Shown here: piece by piece, positions 20,631 to 30,341 of the stretch | Layout: every line of letters begins with the position of its first letter | Position numbering within the stretch: the stretch's first letter is position 1 | Assembly (NCBI RefSeq): GCF_000014565.1 | Contig: NC_008268.1 | Span: 682,001-746,000 of the forward strand | Direction: 5' to 3' | Source: Rhodococcus jostii RHA1 | GTDB taxonomy: Bacteria; Actinomycetota; Actinomycetes; Mycobacteriales; Mycobacteriaceae | DNA length: 64,000 nucleotides | The notes under the pieces: model-generated | What the model was told of the DNA's origin: nothing | The model's database searches: none | Seen by the model: only the letters and a program-made list of their open reading frames with translations | Translations under genes and position numbers: made by a program

Positions 20631-21292
20631 GAGGCAGACGCCGCCCTTCGACGAGTAGGCGCGGCCCACCTCACGGGCGGGGCGGCGGCCCGGGAGGGCG
20701 CGCCGGGCACACGTACCCCGAGCCGGCGGAAAGCCGTAGGACCGTCCGTTGAAGATCTTCGTCCCGGGGCGCTCACCGGTGGCACGTTCACGTGTGCGAC
20801 TCGGGATGCACACGATCTGGGACCACTGGCCGGAGCGTTGGCCGAGTGGGAGTCACGTCTCGCGCCTCAGCCTTCCGGTTCCTCGCCCCTTTCCCAAGTC
20901 ACCTGTCGACGACCTTTCGCACCACGCCGTCGATCCCACCGATCCACCCTCGACTCAGTCGCGTAATCCGCGCAGGCGCAGGCTGACGAGCGCCGCTTCT
21001 CGAGGATCTCCGCGCACAGCAACAGATGGACTGCAGGAACGATCAGGACGACGGTGCTACATCGATCCCGATCCGCCGCAGTAGCCGGCTTCGGCGGTGG
21101 GGGTCGCCGCTACGAAAGTGCAACGAGCGACTTCGTGCCGTCGACCCGGGAGATCCAGCTACCCTTCCATCAGTGACGCAGGTCACATCAATCCGGGGTT
21201 CGGTCGGCGTAACGCTTCCGGCCCTCCCCGACACCGTTCGAATAGCCGCAGACGCTGGGCCCGCGGCACCCGAATGAGGACCACCGATCACC
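20631..21292. other. Intergenic stretch, no gene found
   Basis: About 660 bases with several short frames on both strands. None shows a ribosome site or a recognisable family. Possibly decayed sequence. Confidence 0.4.
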
Positions 21293-21589
21293 ATGAGCAC
21301 CACACAGCTCCACCCGAACACCCACCCCGCCACCAGCACCTCCCCCTGGAAGCGACTCGCCACCGCCGCCGCCGCGACCGCCGCACTCGGCCTCGTCCCG
21401 GTCGCCGCCGCCAACGCCACCACCGCACCGCCGAACGCCACGCAGCCCGCCGCCGCCGTCACCCACGACAGCCCACTCGACCGCGACAACGACATCCAAC
21501 AGCAACACCAACACGACCGTCAGCGTGACCAGCGGCAGGACCGCCGCGCCGACACCCTCGTCCTCGACCAGATCCTGCTCGACGGCTGA
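21293..21589 (+). CDS. Small exported protein
   Basis: 98 residues: a long N-terminal region with a hydrophobic signal (LATAAAATAALGLVPVAAANA), then a Gln/His/Arg/Asp-rich mature part (QQQHQHDRQRDQRQDRRAD) that is low in complexity. Likely secreted and small. Followed by two short genes on the same strand at 138 and 59 base gaps. Confidence 0.5.
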   Translation: MSTTQLHPNTHPATSTSPWKRLATAAAATAALGLVPVAAANATTAPPNATQPAAAVTHDSPLDRDNDIQQQHQHDRQRDQRQDRRADTLVLDQILLDG

Positions 21590-21727
21590 AACAGCAGCAC
21601 CCCGCTGTAGCGCAACCCAGCCGCCGTAACCCCGGGAGCCGAACAGCGCACAGCTGTTCCCCAAACCTGGGATGACGGCCCGCACCCGACATCCCCCGCG
21701 TCCCCGACACCCCGCGAGAAGGCAACC

Positions 21728-21937
21728 ATGAACACCATCGAACCCCCCGCCACCGAGGCGGTCACCACCACGGCAACAACATTCGGCAGCACCGCCGACC
21801 TGACCAGCGCGCTGATTCGCGCCGCGACCGCCCACGGTCAACACGAAACGCGCACCGGCGCAGCGGATCCGAACTGGCCCGACTGGTACGCCGCCTACAT
21901 GGTCGCCGAACAGGCGGGGACGGAGCCGCCCCTCTAA
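21728..21937 (+). CDS. Short conserved actinobacterial protein
   Basis: 69 residues. The C-terminal half (ALIRAATAHGQHETRTGAADPNWPDWYAAYMVAEQAG) follows the HGxHE-GxxDxxWPxWYAxYM pattern that I recall from many actinobacterial proteins, often as a tail domain. Soluble. A ribosome site is weak. Probably part of a small cluster with the SRPBCC gene that starts 59 bases later. Confidence 0.65.
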   Translation: MNTIEPPATEAVTTTATTFGSTADLTSALIRAATAHGQHETRTGAADPNWPDWYAAYMVAEQAGTEPPL

Positions 21938-21996
21938 CCACCCTCCACACCATCGACCGACCCCCACCCCGGCACCACCCCACCAAGGAGAACGTC

Positions 21997-22464
21997 ATGT
22001 CCACGATCCACCTGCACCAGACCACAACCGCCACACCGGAACAATTCCTCGACGCACTCACCGACTTCGGGCCCGGCCGCCAGGCGATCTTCGGCAACAG
22101 CGCCGACGACCACCTCCAGGTACACGAACTCGACACCACCCACGCCGACGTCACCGAAGGCTCCGGCGGGGCCTGGGAACGCCTGCACTACGACTGGACC
22201 GACCCCCACCGCATCGTCATGACGACCACCGACTCCAACCTGTGGGGCGGCAACTCCGGCCACACCTACACCCTCACCCCGCGCCCCGACGGCACCACCG
22301 ACATCGACGCCGTCGTGGTCCGCGACGGCAAAAACCTCAAAGGACGAGCACTCGCAGCCGTGCTCGGCGTCTTCGGCACCCGCGTCCTGGGAAAGGCGTT
22401 CGACAACACCATCGCCGCCATCGAAGCCCGCAACCACACCCCACGAACGGCAAACAACACCTAA
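21997..22464 (+). CDS. SRPBCC-fold protein (polyketide-cyclase/START-like)
   Basis: 155 residues, AAGGAGAACGTC upstream of the ATG. Layout of SRPBCC proteins: TTTATPEQFLDALTDF at the start, a beta-rich middle (GAWERLHYDWTDPHRIVMTTTDSN, HTYTLTPRPDGTTDIDAV) and a long C-terminal helix (VLGKAFDNTIAAIEARN). These bind hydrophobic ligands; no specific ligand can be assigned. Confidence 0.85.
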   Translation: MSTIHLHQTTTATPEQFLDALTDFGPGRQAIFGNSADDHLQVHELDTTHADVTEGSGGAWERLHYDWTDPHRIVMTTTDSNLWGGNSGHTYTLTPRPDGTTDIDAVVVRDGKNLKGRALAAVLGVFGTRVLGKAFDNTIAAIEARNHTPRTANNT

Positions 22465-22783
22465 CCCAGAGGGCGCCGTCGAGCACCGCAACCACGGCGC
22501 CCGGCGGCGTTCAGGGTCTGGCCTTCGGCCAGCTGGATCGTTTCGTCGATCACTCTTGTGCTGCCGGGATTGACCCCGACACGGCAGCCGCTGAGAACGC
22601 GATGTGTCCCAGCACCCGGGGGCTTGGAATCTATCGGTCGTCGCAACACCGACAGTTCAGGGTCACGGTGGGGCCCAGGTGTCCACGGCAGGGGGCGACG
22701 CTGGACACAGGGGGTACATCTGCAGGGTCTCCTAGATCCTGCCCGCTCCGTCGGTAAGCGTTCCGTGGCTTCCATGACGGTGT
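22465..22783. other. Intergenic stretch, no confident gene
   Basis: 319 bases between convergent genes. Frames on both strands are open but show no family. Confidence 0.35.
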
Positions 22784-23233
22784 CTATTCGCCGTCGGACC
22801 AGCTGACGTGCTGGGTCAGACTCTCGATACGCCAGCCATCCGATGTGCGGAGCATGTAGTTGGTGTACGAGCCTCGCAGCAGGAAGAAACCTCCCTCGGC
22901 GCCCTCGCGGTAGTGCTGCGCGTACATATACGAGTAGCAGAGCGCCCGGTCGGAATCGTTTTCATCGAACTCGATGACGTGGTTGGTGCTGAGGTGCTGA
23001 GTTGCCGTGTAACCGCCGAGCGCCTCGCGAACAATGCCGACCAAGTCGTCGCGGGCGAAATCTGCTGCAGGCATCCCGTTCTCGGAGTAGTCGGCGTGCA
23101 CGGGATCGGTGAAGCAGTCGGCGAACATCTCCCAGTCGGCACGGTCCACGGCCATCGCGTATTTGATGACCCGCTCGCTGATGAGGGCGCGGTCTTCGAG
23201 CTGGCGAATTCGTGATTCGAGATCGGTGGTCAT
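22784..23233 (-). CDS. NTF2-like (SnoaL_4) protein
   Basis: 149 residues from the ATG at 23233 with GGAGGGACTTCCC upstream. Typical cone-shaped fold: RIRQLEDRALISERVIKYAMAVDRADWEMFADCFTDPVHADYS start, TATQHLSTNHVIEFDE, then YTNYMLRTSDGWRIESLTQHVSW. This matches the SnoaL_4 group related to steroid-isomerase-like and ring-hydroxylase-beta-like enzymes. Substrate unknown. Confidence 0.88.
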   Translation of the reverse strand: MTTDLESRIRQLEDRALISERVIKYAMAVDRADWEMFADCFTDPVHADYSENGMPAADFARDDLVGIVREALGGYTATQHLSTNHVIEFDENDSDRALCYSYMYAQHYREGAEGGFFLLRGSYTNYMLRTSDGWRIESLTQHVSWSDGE

Positions 23234-23593
23234 GGGAAGTCCCTCCAAAGGATCACGCCATTTTCTTCCAAGGCCCCAACCGTACGACTCGAGGACGACT
23301 TCGATGCCCGCCCAGCTGCGGCTTCGCGAGTAAGCCATCGAACCTCGACCTCGTCACGTCAATGCCGAGGTCATGGAATTCCTCCCGCTGCGCGCGCGAC
23401 CCTGATCCGCCCCGTCTGCAGCGGCTTGCCGAAGAGGTCGTCACAACGACCATTTCATGACTGATCGATGATCGATGAACGACTGGCGGCAAAGTCGGGA
23501 GGTCGCAGTGATGTCGAGCAGACGAGAACCAGCGTGTGGGGTTCGAGGTGGCCAGGGGCAGAAGGGCTCGCAGGCCACGAATGCGCGGGGTGT

Positions 23594-23992
23594 CTAACTT
23601 GTCCGCGGGACCGCATCCGGCGAGTGCGGTCCTCTGACCAGGTCGGCAGCGCCGGTGGCCACCCACGGAGCCACTACCGCGACGGCCTTGATCGCACCGG
23701 ACCGTCCGATCAGGCGGGCGCTGCAGATCCCCACCAGGAGGTCGCCGGTGTCACTGGCGAGCCCGGCCCCCGCCCAGCGGCGGAACTCGTCGCGCCGGCC
23801 CCGCATCCGGGCGAGAACCGCACCCCCACCGAGGACGAGGTCGCGGACCCCGACCGTCCGCATCAGCAGGGCGTTCGTACCGTTGCCGGCGTCCTCGCGA
23901 GGCAACACGACGGTCGGCGCCGCGATGAGCAGCACGCCGACGCCGATCCGGGCGGACGCGAGAAGCAGCGAAATATCGACGCGCGCAGTCAT
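23594..23992 (-). CDS. Small membrane protein (DUF4267-like)
   Basis: 132 residues from the ATG at 23992. Hydrophobic stretches at LLLASARIGVGVLLIAAP, LVLGGGAVLA, DTGDLLVGICSARLIG and AIKAVAVVAPWVATGAADLV suggest three or four membrane passes, with GNGTNALLMRTVGVRDL in between. This pattern is shared with small actinobacterial DUF4267-type membrane proteins. Function unknown. The rest of the longer upstream frame is antisense to the MFS and CitE-like remnants. Confidence 0.6.
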   Translation of the reverse strand: MTARVDISLLLASARIGVGVLLIAAPTVVLPREDAGNGTNALLMRTVGVRDLVLGGGAVLARMRGRRDEFRRWAGAGLASDTGDLLVGICSARLIGRSGAIKAVAVVAPWVATGAADLVRGPHSPDAVPRTS

Positions 23993-24067
23993 GATGAGGA
24001 CAATATCGCCAACCGCAACAAGGTGGCGTCGTCGAGTAACCTCCGCAGTAGCCACCGACAACCGTCG

Positions 24068-24300
24068 TGCTGAGACCAGGTGCGGGCCGAGGCTCGGAAT
24101 CGCAGTCGCCGCAAGCCGCATCGGCTCCGCCGCCAGCACCTTCCTGCTCCCGATCGTCGTGGCCCAGTACGACGTCAACGTGGCGCTGATCGCGTGCGTC
24201 GTCGTGTTGACTCTCGGTGGCCTCATCTGCTGGGCCTGGGCCCCGGAAACCGGTACCGCGTCTCTCGGTGAGGTCGCCGAACAGGCGCAGAAGGAATCCG
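24068..24300 (+). pseudogene. MFS transporter C-terminal remnant
   Basis: About 70 residues: LGIAVAASRIGSAASTFLLPIVVAQYDVNVALIACVV-type membrane helices and the closing WAWAPETGTASLGEV, the typical helix-12/tail motif (APET..-SL-E) of sugar/aromatic-acid MFS carriers. The first 350 residues are missing. The tail runs into the next gene, indicating the former operon order transporter then CitE-like lyase. Confidence 0.75.
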
Positions 24301-24549
24301 ATGACCACATCCACCACTTACCCGGCCACCCGGCAGCCCGCCCGGATCGGCGCGGCCGCCGCCCGGTCGTGGCGGCTGGTCCCGGCCGACAAGCCGCACC
24401 GATTCGCCCACGCCGAGCAGGTGAGAACGGACGCGATGATCCTCGACCTCGAAGACGGGGTCGCTGCCGGGCTGGACCACAGCCGCGCCATCGCCGACGC
24501 CGACGCCACCGCACGACTGGCGTTCGGGGTAGGTGAACTACCGGTGTGA
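24301..24549 (+). pseudogene. CitE-like (HpcH/HpaI) lyase, internally deleted
   Basis: 82 residues. The N-terminal part ARSWRLVPADKPHRFAHAEQ with ILDLEDGVAA is the first active-site segment of the CitE-like family (LDLEDGV, Mg-binding region), but it is joined directly to ARLAFGVGEL, which in intact members comes some 120 residues later (FGSGDF). So about half the gene is deleted. The stop comes soon after. An intact relative with the same motifs is at 43.9 kb. Confidence 0.78.
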
Positions 24550-24602
24550 CCCGGAATCGGCTCCGACCCGCTCGCCCTTGCGCTCCCCCGCTCGGTACTA
24601 TG

Positions 24603-24749
24603 TCAGCGAGCAGTCGGAGTGTCCGGTCGGCGATCGTCGGCGTACATAGCTTCGATTCTCGCCTTGATTTCGGCGGTGCTCATCGCGCTGGTCCGCCTCA
24701 GAGTTCTAGGTGCGGACACGGAAATCGTCGGAGTCGAGGGTGTCGCCAT
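24603..24749 (-). CDS. Small hypothetical protein
   Basis: 48 residues (MATPSTPTISVSAPRTLRRTSAMSTAEIKARIEAMYADDRR-type sequence) from the ATG at 24749. The tail from STAEIKARIEAM looks like a short amphipathic helix. The ribosome site is weak, and a shorter start inside is possible. Function unknown. Confidence 0.38.
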   Translation of the reverse strand: MATPSTPTISVSAPRTLRRTSAMSTAEIKARIEAMYADDRRPDTPTAR

Positions 24750-25352
24750 GAGAATTCTGCCTTCGTCGCTTTGTGGGGGCGCCGCCGTGAGCGGTCGCGT
24801 GGTTTCCAGCAACCACGCACACATGTGATCTGATTCACACGCAGATGCGTTACATCTTCCGGTACCCCGCGACGACTGAGTGCATTCGTACACCGGGCCT
24901 TCGCCGCCCCGGCACTCCGTGCAGCACGCCAAGAGCACTTCCGCACTGTTCAGGGACCTGAATAGGCCGGGACATCGGCGGTCGCCCGTGAAGCCGGCGA
25001 TCGTCGCCGGCATCATCTTGCTGGTCGTGGCGCACCCGGGTGAGAGCTTGTCCGATCTCGAGCGACCAAGGGGTGGGACCTGCCGAGTTCGAGAAGGGTC
25101 CGCAGGTACGCGACTTCCGCTTCGGTCGTCACTTCGTCGAGGTGGGCACCGATCGACTTCGTAATGTGCCATCCCGCAGCATCTTTCAAGTAATTCGATC
25201 ACGACGCCCCCGAAGTGCTCCCACCCCCGAGCGTGCCCGTCCAGCAGTCGCGCAAGCTGGCTACGCCTACGTCACGCACAAAGTAACCATCGAGCTCAGA
25301 CTGATCAGGAATCGAGAAGCGACTACTCACGTGCGGCATTAACGTCACTCGC
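24750..25352. other. Intergenic stretch with one possible short frame
   Basis: About 600 bases. A minus-strand frame from a TTG at 25189 to a stop at 25013 (58 codons, contains IGAHLDEVTTEAEVAYLRTLLELGR) looks more protein-like than its neighbours but has no clear ribosome site. The rest shows nothing. Confidence 0.3.
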
Positions 25353-25952
25353 ATGAACATCGAATCCCTCGCCCTCGAATCCCCCGACCCCACCACCGCG
25401 AAAGTCTTCCTCGCCGCCCTAGGCGTCGACGCATACTTCAGTGCCCGCGACACGGACGCACCGACCACCGGCTTCCGCGGTTACACCCTCTCGCTCGTCG
25501 TGTCCCAGCCGAACATTGTCGACGCCTACATCGGGGCTGCCCTCGAAAATGGCGGAACCACAGTCAAACCAGTCAAGAAAAGCCTGTGGGGGTACGGCGG
25601 TGTCGTGCAGGGCCCCGACGGAGCGCTCTGGAAGGTCGCGACATCGTCGAAGAAGAACACCGGGCCGGCGACCCGGCACATCGACGACCTCGTCCTGCTG
25701 CTCGGCGTCGAAGACGTCAAAGCCAGCAAGCAGTTCTACCTCGACCACGGGCTGGAAGTGACGAGAAGCTTCGGTCGCAAGTACGTCGAGTTCGCCACCG
25801 GCCCGAACGTCACGCTCGCGCTCTACGGGCACCGCGCCCTCGCGAAGGACGCCGGCGTCTCCCCCGACGGCACGGGCGCCCACCGGATCGTCATCGGCGG
25901 CGACGCCGAACCCTTCACCGACCCCGACGGCTTCACCTGGCACACAGTGTGA
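25353..25952 (+). CDS. VOC-superfamily (glyoxalase-like) protein
   Basis: 199 residues made of two VOC modules: MNIESLALESPDPTTAKVFLAALG to GYGGVVQGPDGALWKVA and IDDLVLLLGVEDVKASKQFYLDHGLEV to EPFTDPDGFTWH. The repeated D-x-x-x-x-x-x-FY/F..LG and PDG-x-x-W/F elements are the beta-alpha-beta-beta-beta pattern. VOC enzymes use a divalent metal in lyases, dioxygenases or resistance proteins; the metal ligands are not obvious here. Single-gene unit. Confidence 0.85.
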   Translation: MNIESLALESPDPTTAKVFLAALGVDAYFSARDTDAPTTGFRGYTLSLVVSQPNIVDAYIGAALENGGTTVKPVKKSLWGYGGVVQGPDGALWKVATSSKKNTGPATRHIDDLVLLLGVEDVKASKQFYLDHGLEVTRSFGRKYVEFATGPNVTLALYGHRALAKDAGVSPDGTGAHRIVIGGDAEPFTDPDGFTWHTV

Positions 25953-26478
25953 ATCGGAGAAGTTCTCGGGTGCGGGCGCGACCTGGAACCGGTGCTTGTC
26001 GTCACCGGTCCAGGCCGCCGACACCGACCACCCCAAGCCTTTCCACCGGAAGCGCGCGACGGCAGGTGCCACCACGCATCCAGTTCGGTCGACACGGAAA
26101 AACACATGTGGCGTGGATCACATACCCGCAATGCGACCGACCGGCCGATTTACCATTTCCTCGCGCCACTACAGACCGAGTACAAATCGCCGATGCAATC
26201 TCCGACGCCCGAGAAGACATTGGCCAAGGCAAACCACCCAGGCGCACCGGCGCGGACCCGGTCGTCCGATGGAGAGCGCGGCGGCGGCTTGTTGCACGTC
26301 CCGGCGAGGCCCGGCCGGAGCGGAGAACACTCCGACCGGGCCGCTTCGGCTCACCGAGGGGTTCACCGCACTCTCGGACGATTCCAGGACGCGCATGCCA
26401 CGGCAGTCGAGAGGCTCCGGAGACACGGAAGCTGGATAGCCCGAACCAGAGTTCGCGCGGTCCCGGTCTGCGCCGTCC
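25953..26478. other. Intergenic stretch, no confident gene
   Basis: About 525 bases. A minus-strand frame just after the VOC stop (FRWKGLGWSVSAAWTGDDKHRF) is protein-like for about 40 residues but then runs antisense through the VOC gene, so it may be a relic. Confidence 0.35.
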
Positions 26479-26763
26479 TCACCCGATACAGATGAGTACA
26501 CCCACAACCACGACTGCGACCAGCGAGGCTCCGCCGCAGATCAGCCACGCCCGCGTTGCGAGCTGCCGCCACTGATCGCACCGACCAGCCACTTCCGCGA
26601 CCGCGACCGATCGCCCCATGTCCGCGTCGGAAGGCTGCGGCCCCGAGAGGCGGCGGGCCTTCGCATCCGCCCGTGCCGCCACAGCGAACGAGACGGGGAC
26701 CACCAGCAGCGCAATCACCAGTAGGCCAACCATCGCACCCGTACTCGTCCCGAGCATTCCCAT
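26479..26763 (-). CDS. Small two-helix membrane protein
   Basis: 94 residues from the ATG at 26763, or 92 from the next ATG at 26757, which has better spacing to GGAAGGA. One membrane helix near the start (AMVGLLVIALLVVPVSFAVA) and one at the end (WLICGGASLVAVVVVGVLICIG), with a basic/polar loop between (ADAKARRLSGPQPSDADMGR). No family recognised. Lies downstream of another small membrane protein on the same strand. Confidence 0.62.
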   Translation of the reverse strand: MGMLGTSTGAMVGLLVIALLVVPVSFAVAARADAKARRLSGPQPSDADMGRSVAVAEVAGRCDQWRQLATRAWLICGGASLVAVVVVGVLICIG

Positions 26764-26921
26764 TCTTCCTTCCACACCACACGACGCCCGTGACTGGTGC
26801 CGTAAATCGATCACCGGCCCCACGGGCACAACCAATCCCCCGTCAGCTATATCGCCGAACCGCCGCCCGGTGTTGCACTCCGGCCTACCGGCACCGGCGA
26901 AGGACCATAGGCCACAGGTGC

Positions 26922-27062
26922 CTATACACCCGGTATCGGGAACTTCCACATCGCCAGGACGATTACGCCCATGACCAGTCCGGCACACACCACGGTGCCA
27001 ACGACACTGACACGCAACGCATCCAGTAAATCGGCTCCCAGTTTCTTGCTGATCCGTGCCAT
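26922..27062 (-). CDS. Very small membrane protein
   Basis: 46 residues from the ATG at 27062 (GAAGGAAGAATCGTG before it). A basic helix (MARISKKLGADLLDALRVS) then one membrane helix (VVGTVVCAGLVMGVIVLAMW) and a PIPGV end. It shares the leader GAAGGAAGAAT with the downstream small membrane gene, suggesting they belong together. Confidence 0.6.
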   Translation of the reverse strand: MARISKKLGADLLDALRVSVVGTVVCAGLVMGVIVLAMWKFPIPGV

Positions 27063-27917
27063 CACGATTCTTCCTTCACGTGCAGAGATTTCCGACCGCC
27101 ACGTCGATGACGGTGCACCACACACAATCGTCCGACGTCGACACCTGCACAACGGCCGAATCACCTACACCCATACCCGCTTTTGGGTCCCATGCAGGGG
27201 TGTAACCACACCTCATTCCCGATCACCATGCTTCCCGAGAGAATGTGCCGTGTTCTATGTCACACCGCTGTGCCTGTTCTTTGCATACCGAGCAGTACGC
27301 TGCGCAGGCACCGAATGATCCGCGAGCAACTCGCCGCGTGCCTCGATTCCGCAGACAGCTCCGAACGACGGCCGGACATACTGCGGCACAGCCGCATCCG
27401 CGTACCGATACGTTGAATTCCCACACGATGAATTGAGAATTTCGTCCGATACCGCAGGACTCCCGCCGATCAGAATTACCAATTCACGCATACGCCTTAT
27501 ACAACCCCGAAAACACTTACTGGTCGGTAATACTGAGTGAAGAAAATTATGCAATGGCGTAGATCACACTCCCTGGACTTCCGCGCCCCGGCTCACGAAG
27601 ATCACTAATACGCCGCTCGTCACTACGCGCGGTTTGTCCGTGTAGCGCCCCTGCCAGCTGACACCGATCGTTGGCGGGGGCTGCGCTTGGCTGCGCCACA
27701 AGATATCCGGCGTCGCCACGCTCCCGGACACCCCCTTTACCCGCGCGACTCCTGGACAACGAACCAGTCACCGGCGCCCGCAATCACGTCCTGCTCACTC
27801 CTGCCCGCATGCCCTGCCTCGCGCCCAACACCCCGTCCGCGTTTGCCCGGTACGCCACCGGGGGATGCTCCCGGGAAGGACGACCCCGTCGTCGAATCAC
27901 GCGAGAGAGGCAGTTCG
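27063..27917. other. Intergenic stretch, partly AT-richer
   Basis: About 855 bases without a supported gene. The part from 27415 to 27560 is clearly richer in A and T than its surroundings and contains a possible regulator site. The remaining frames are not protein-like. Confidence 0.4.
27517..27530. promoter_or_regulatory. Imperfect palindrome, possible TetR-type operator
   Basis: ttactggtcggtaa is a 14-base palindrome with 10 matching positions in an AT-richer setting. It resembles the TACCGACCAGTAA-like sites of TetR regulators, but no matching regulator is adjacent. Confidence 0.3.
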
Positions 27918-28865
27918 ATGAACGCTGTCACGACCGGCATCGTTGCAGGTGCCGCAGGCACCACGATGCTCGACGCCGTCACTTACCTGGACATGGCGAT
28001 CCGCGGCCGCCCCGCAAGCACCATTCCGGAGAAGACGGTCGAGTCCGTTACGACCGCTCTGGGCGTCGCGATACCGGGTCGCGGTGACGCGCTGGCGGCG
28101 CGACGGTCGGCGTTCGGTGCGCTCGGTGGGATCGCCGTCGGCACCGGACTCGGCGTTGCCGCCTCCCTCGTCCGCCGCGCCGGCGCCCATCTGACCCCGG
28201 CCGCCGGAACGATCGGGATCGGACTCGCCGCGATGGCAGCCACCGACATCCCGATCGCCCTGCGCGGCATCAGCGACCCGCGGCAGTGGACCGCCCAGGA
28301 CTGGCTCAGCGACCTCGTGCCACATCTCGTCTACGGCGCCACCGTCACCACAGTCCTGCGGCAACAGGACGTGGCGACGGGACACCAGAGGGACCGGGCG
28401 GCGGAACGGTCGAGCACTGTCCGGTCGGCCGTCATCGGCGTGGCCAGCGGTCTCCGCAGTTCCACGGGCATCGCGGCGGCACTGCTGTCGGGCGCCCCGG
28501 GCTCGGCGCACCGGGCCCGCCTCATTGGCGCGACGGCGCTCGTCGGCGGCGAACTGGTCGCCGACAAGAACCCGAACGTACCGTCGCGCCTCTCCCAACC
28601 CGCGCTCACCGGACGCCTCATCGCAGGCGGCGGAGGCGCCGCGGCGCTGGCCCACCGCGACCGGGTCGACACGGCGTCAGCCCTGATCATCGGAACCGTC
28701 GGTGCCCTCGCCGGCTCCTACGGCGGCGCATGGTGGCGGCAGTGGGCAGGCCGGCGGATGCCGGACTGGCAGGCCGCGCTCGCCGAGGATGCTGTGGCGC
28801 TCACCATGGCGGCGGCCGCACTCCGACGTCCCGCGCGGTCCTCGTCGGTCAGCGCGTCGAGGTAA
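27918..28865 (+). CDS. Multi-pass membrane protein, function unknown
   Basis: 315 residues from the ATG at 27918 (GAGAGAGGCAG upstream). Many Gly/Ala-rich helices: VTTGIVAGAAGTTMLDAVTYLDM, FGALGGIAVGTGLGVAASLV, GTIGIGLAAMAATD and several more to the end. The last part (LIGATALVGGELVADKNPNVPSRLSQPALTGRLIAGG, DTASALIIGTVGALAGSYGG) resembles DUF4126-type membrane proteins in Gly-rich loop style. Function unknown. Confidence 0.7.
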   Translation: MNAVTTGIVAGAAGTTMLDAVTYLDMAIRGRPASTIPEKTVESVTTALGVAIPGRGDALAARRSAFGALGGIAVGTGLGVAASLVRRAGAHLTPAAGTIGIGLAAMAATDIPIALRGISDPRQWTAQDWLSDLVPHLVYGATVTTVLRQQDVATGHQRDRAAERSSTVRSAVIGVASGLRSSTGIAAALLSGAPGSAHRARLIGATALVGGELVADKNPNVPSRLSQPALTGRLIAGGGGAAALAHRDRVDTASALIIGTVGALAGSYGGAWWRQWAGRRMPDWQAALAEDAVALTMAAAALRRPARSSSVSASR

Positions 28866-29138
28866 CGCGGCACCATTCCGCCGGACAGGGCTCGGCTTCA
28901 CGCTCTGATCGTCGATATCCCGCATCGTGACGTCGGACAAAGCCGGTCACTCGTGCGGGGATGGATCGACCACCTCGCATTCCTATCGCTCGATCCGAAA
29001 TCACCGTTGTCCTCCGATTGGGGGACAACGCATTCATCCTCCAATGGGCCCGGCCGGCGGACAGACGGCCGAGCTGCGGCGAGTCATTGTTGTCAGGCGC
29101 CGGAAACGTTCCGACGCATACCGGCCAGGGCCCGGGAT

Positions 29139-29700
29139 GCGACAGCGGTGCAATTGCGATCGCGAAAGCCGCCGCCGCGTCGATCGTGGTCGGACAACCC
29201 GAGGCCGAGGGGACGACCGTGGGACCGCCGGTGTCACAGACACAGTTCGACAAGGTGCAGCGCCTGATCCAGACCGGCATCGATGAGGGCGGCACACTCG
29301 TCGCTGGTGGGGTCGGTCGCCCGGCAGGACTGTCCACCGGTTACTTCCTCCGGCCCACCGTCTTTGCGTACGTGACGAACGATATGACCATCGCGCGCGA
29401 GGAGATCTGCGGCCCGGTCATGATGCTCATCGGCTACGAGGACGAGGCCGACGCAATCCGCATCGCGAACGACACCGCCTATGGGCTGTCCGGGATGGTG
29501 TCGTCGAGCGATTCGTCGCGGGCGCGGAATGTGGCCCGACAGCTGCGGACGGGAATGGTTCATCTCAATGGTTCTCCGCTGGCCTTCGATGCGCCGTTCG
29601 GCGGTTACAAACAGTCAGGCAAGGGCCGGGAGTTCGGCAAGTTCGGCCTGATGGAATACGTCGAGGCCAAGACGATCTTCCGGGGACAACGACTAACCAG
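29139..29700 (+). pseudogene. Aldehyde dehydrogenase 3' remnant
   Basis: About 185 residues of ALDH C-terminal sequence: VVGQPEAEGTTVGPPVSQTQFDKVQRLIQTGIDEGGTLVAGG, FLRPTVFAYVTNDMTIAREEICGPVMMLIGYEDEADAIRIANDTAYGL and PFGGYKQSGKGREFGKFGLMEY. It begins just after where the catalytic cysteine loop would be, so both NAD-binding domain and active-site Cys and Glu are missing. The usual end of the protein is also lost, as the frame runs on into the next gene. Confidence 0.85.
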
Positions 29701-29810
29701 AACCGGCCGTGAACGGCGCCCCCCAGAGTGTCCGGGAATGAGTAACGCGGAGGCGGCGGGATGTGAACACGGGTCTTCGGCACAACGAAAGAAGAGACGG
29801 GAGGCTGATC

Positions 29811-30308
29811 GTGAATGCGATCATGTGGATGGGCGTGGCCGGAATAGTGGGCACGGCCCTCTCACCGTGGATCACCGAACGGTTGCGCAGCAAGACTGCG
29901 CGGCGAGAGCAACTCGTGAAGCTGCGGCTCGCGATCTACGCCGAGCTGCTGAGAGCGACGGCCCGCCTCGCCACAACCGCAACGACTTCGGCTGCATCGC
30001 ACCCGAATGACGCCGGACAGATCGGCGGTGACGAATTCGATTCTCTACTCGGCCAGGCGCGGGTCGTCGCCAGCGAGGATGTCTACCGACGACTCAACGA
30101 GCTGTCGCAGCTCACGGAAATGTTCAACCAACACCTCGAGGAGGCCGAGCCGCGCCCGGTCTTCCCCCACCGGCAACACCTGCACGATGGCGCAGTGAAC
30201 GGCCCGTTGCGTCTCCAGCATCGGAAAACGCTCACCGATATCGCGGGCGGTATCGCGGTGGCTCACGGGCGAGTCCAGGACGCGATCCGTCACGAGATGA
30301 ATCGGTGA
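29811..30308 (+). CDS. Hypothetical protein with N-terminal membrane anchor
   Basis: 165 residues from the GTG at 29811, which follows GGGAGG at 7 bases. One membrane segment near the start (IMWMGVAGIVGTALSPWI), then a charged, helical cytoplasmic part (SKTARREQLVKLRLAIYAELLRATARLA; DVYRRLNELSQLTEMFNQHLEEA). Small actinobacterial anchored coiled-coil proteins look like this. No family name. Confidence 0.55.
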   Translation: MNAIMWMGVAGIVGTALSPWITERLRSKTARREQLVKLRLAIYAELLRATARLATTATTSAASHPNDAGQIGGDEFDSLLGQARVVASEDVYRRLNELSQLTEMFNQHLEEAEPRPVFPHRQHLHDGAVNGPLRLQHRKTLTDIAGGIAVAHGRVQDAIRHEMNR

Positions 30309-30341
30309 CCGTCGATCCGATCCCACATCGCTGGGTGGTCG

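Noticed and set aside
20631..21292. Several weak open frames on both strands
   Set aside because: No ribosome site, no family pattern, and frames contradict each other.
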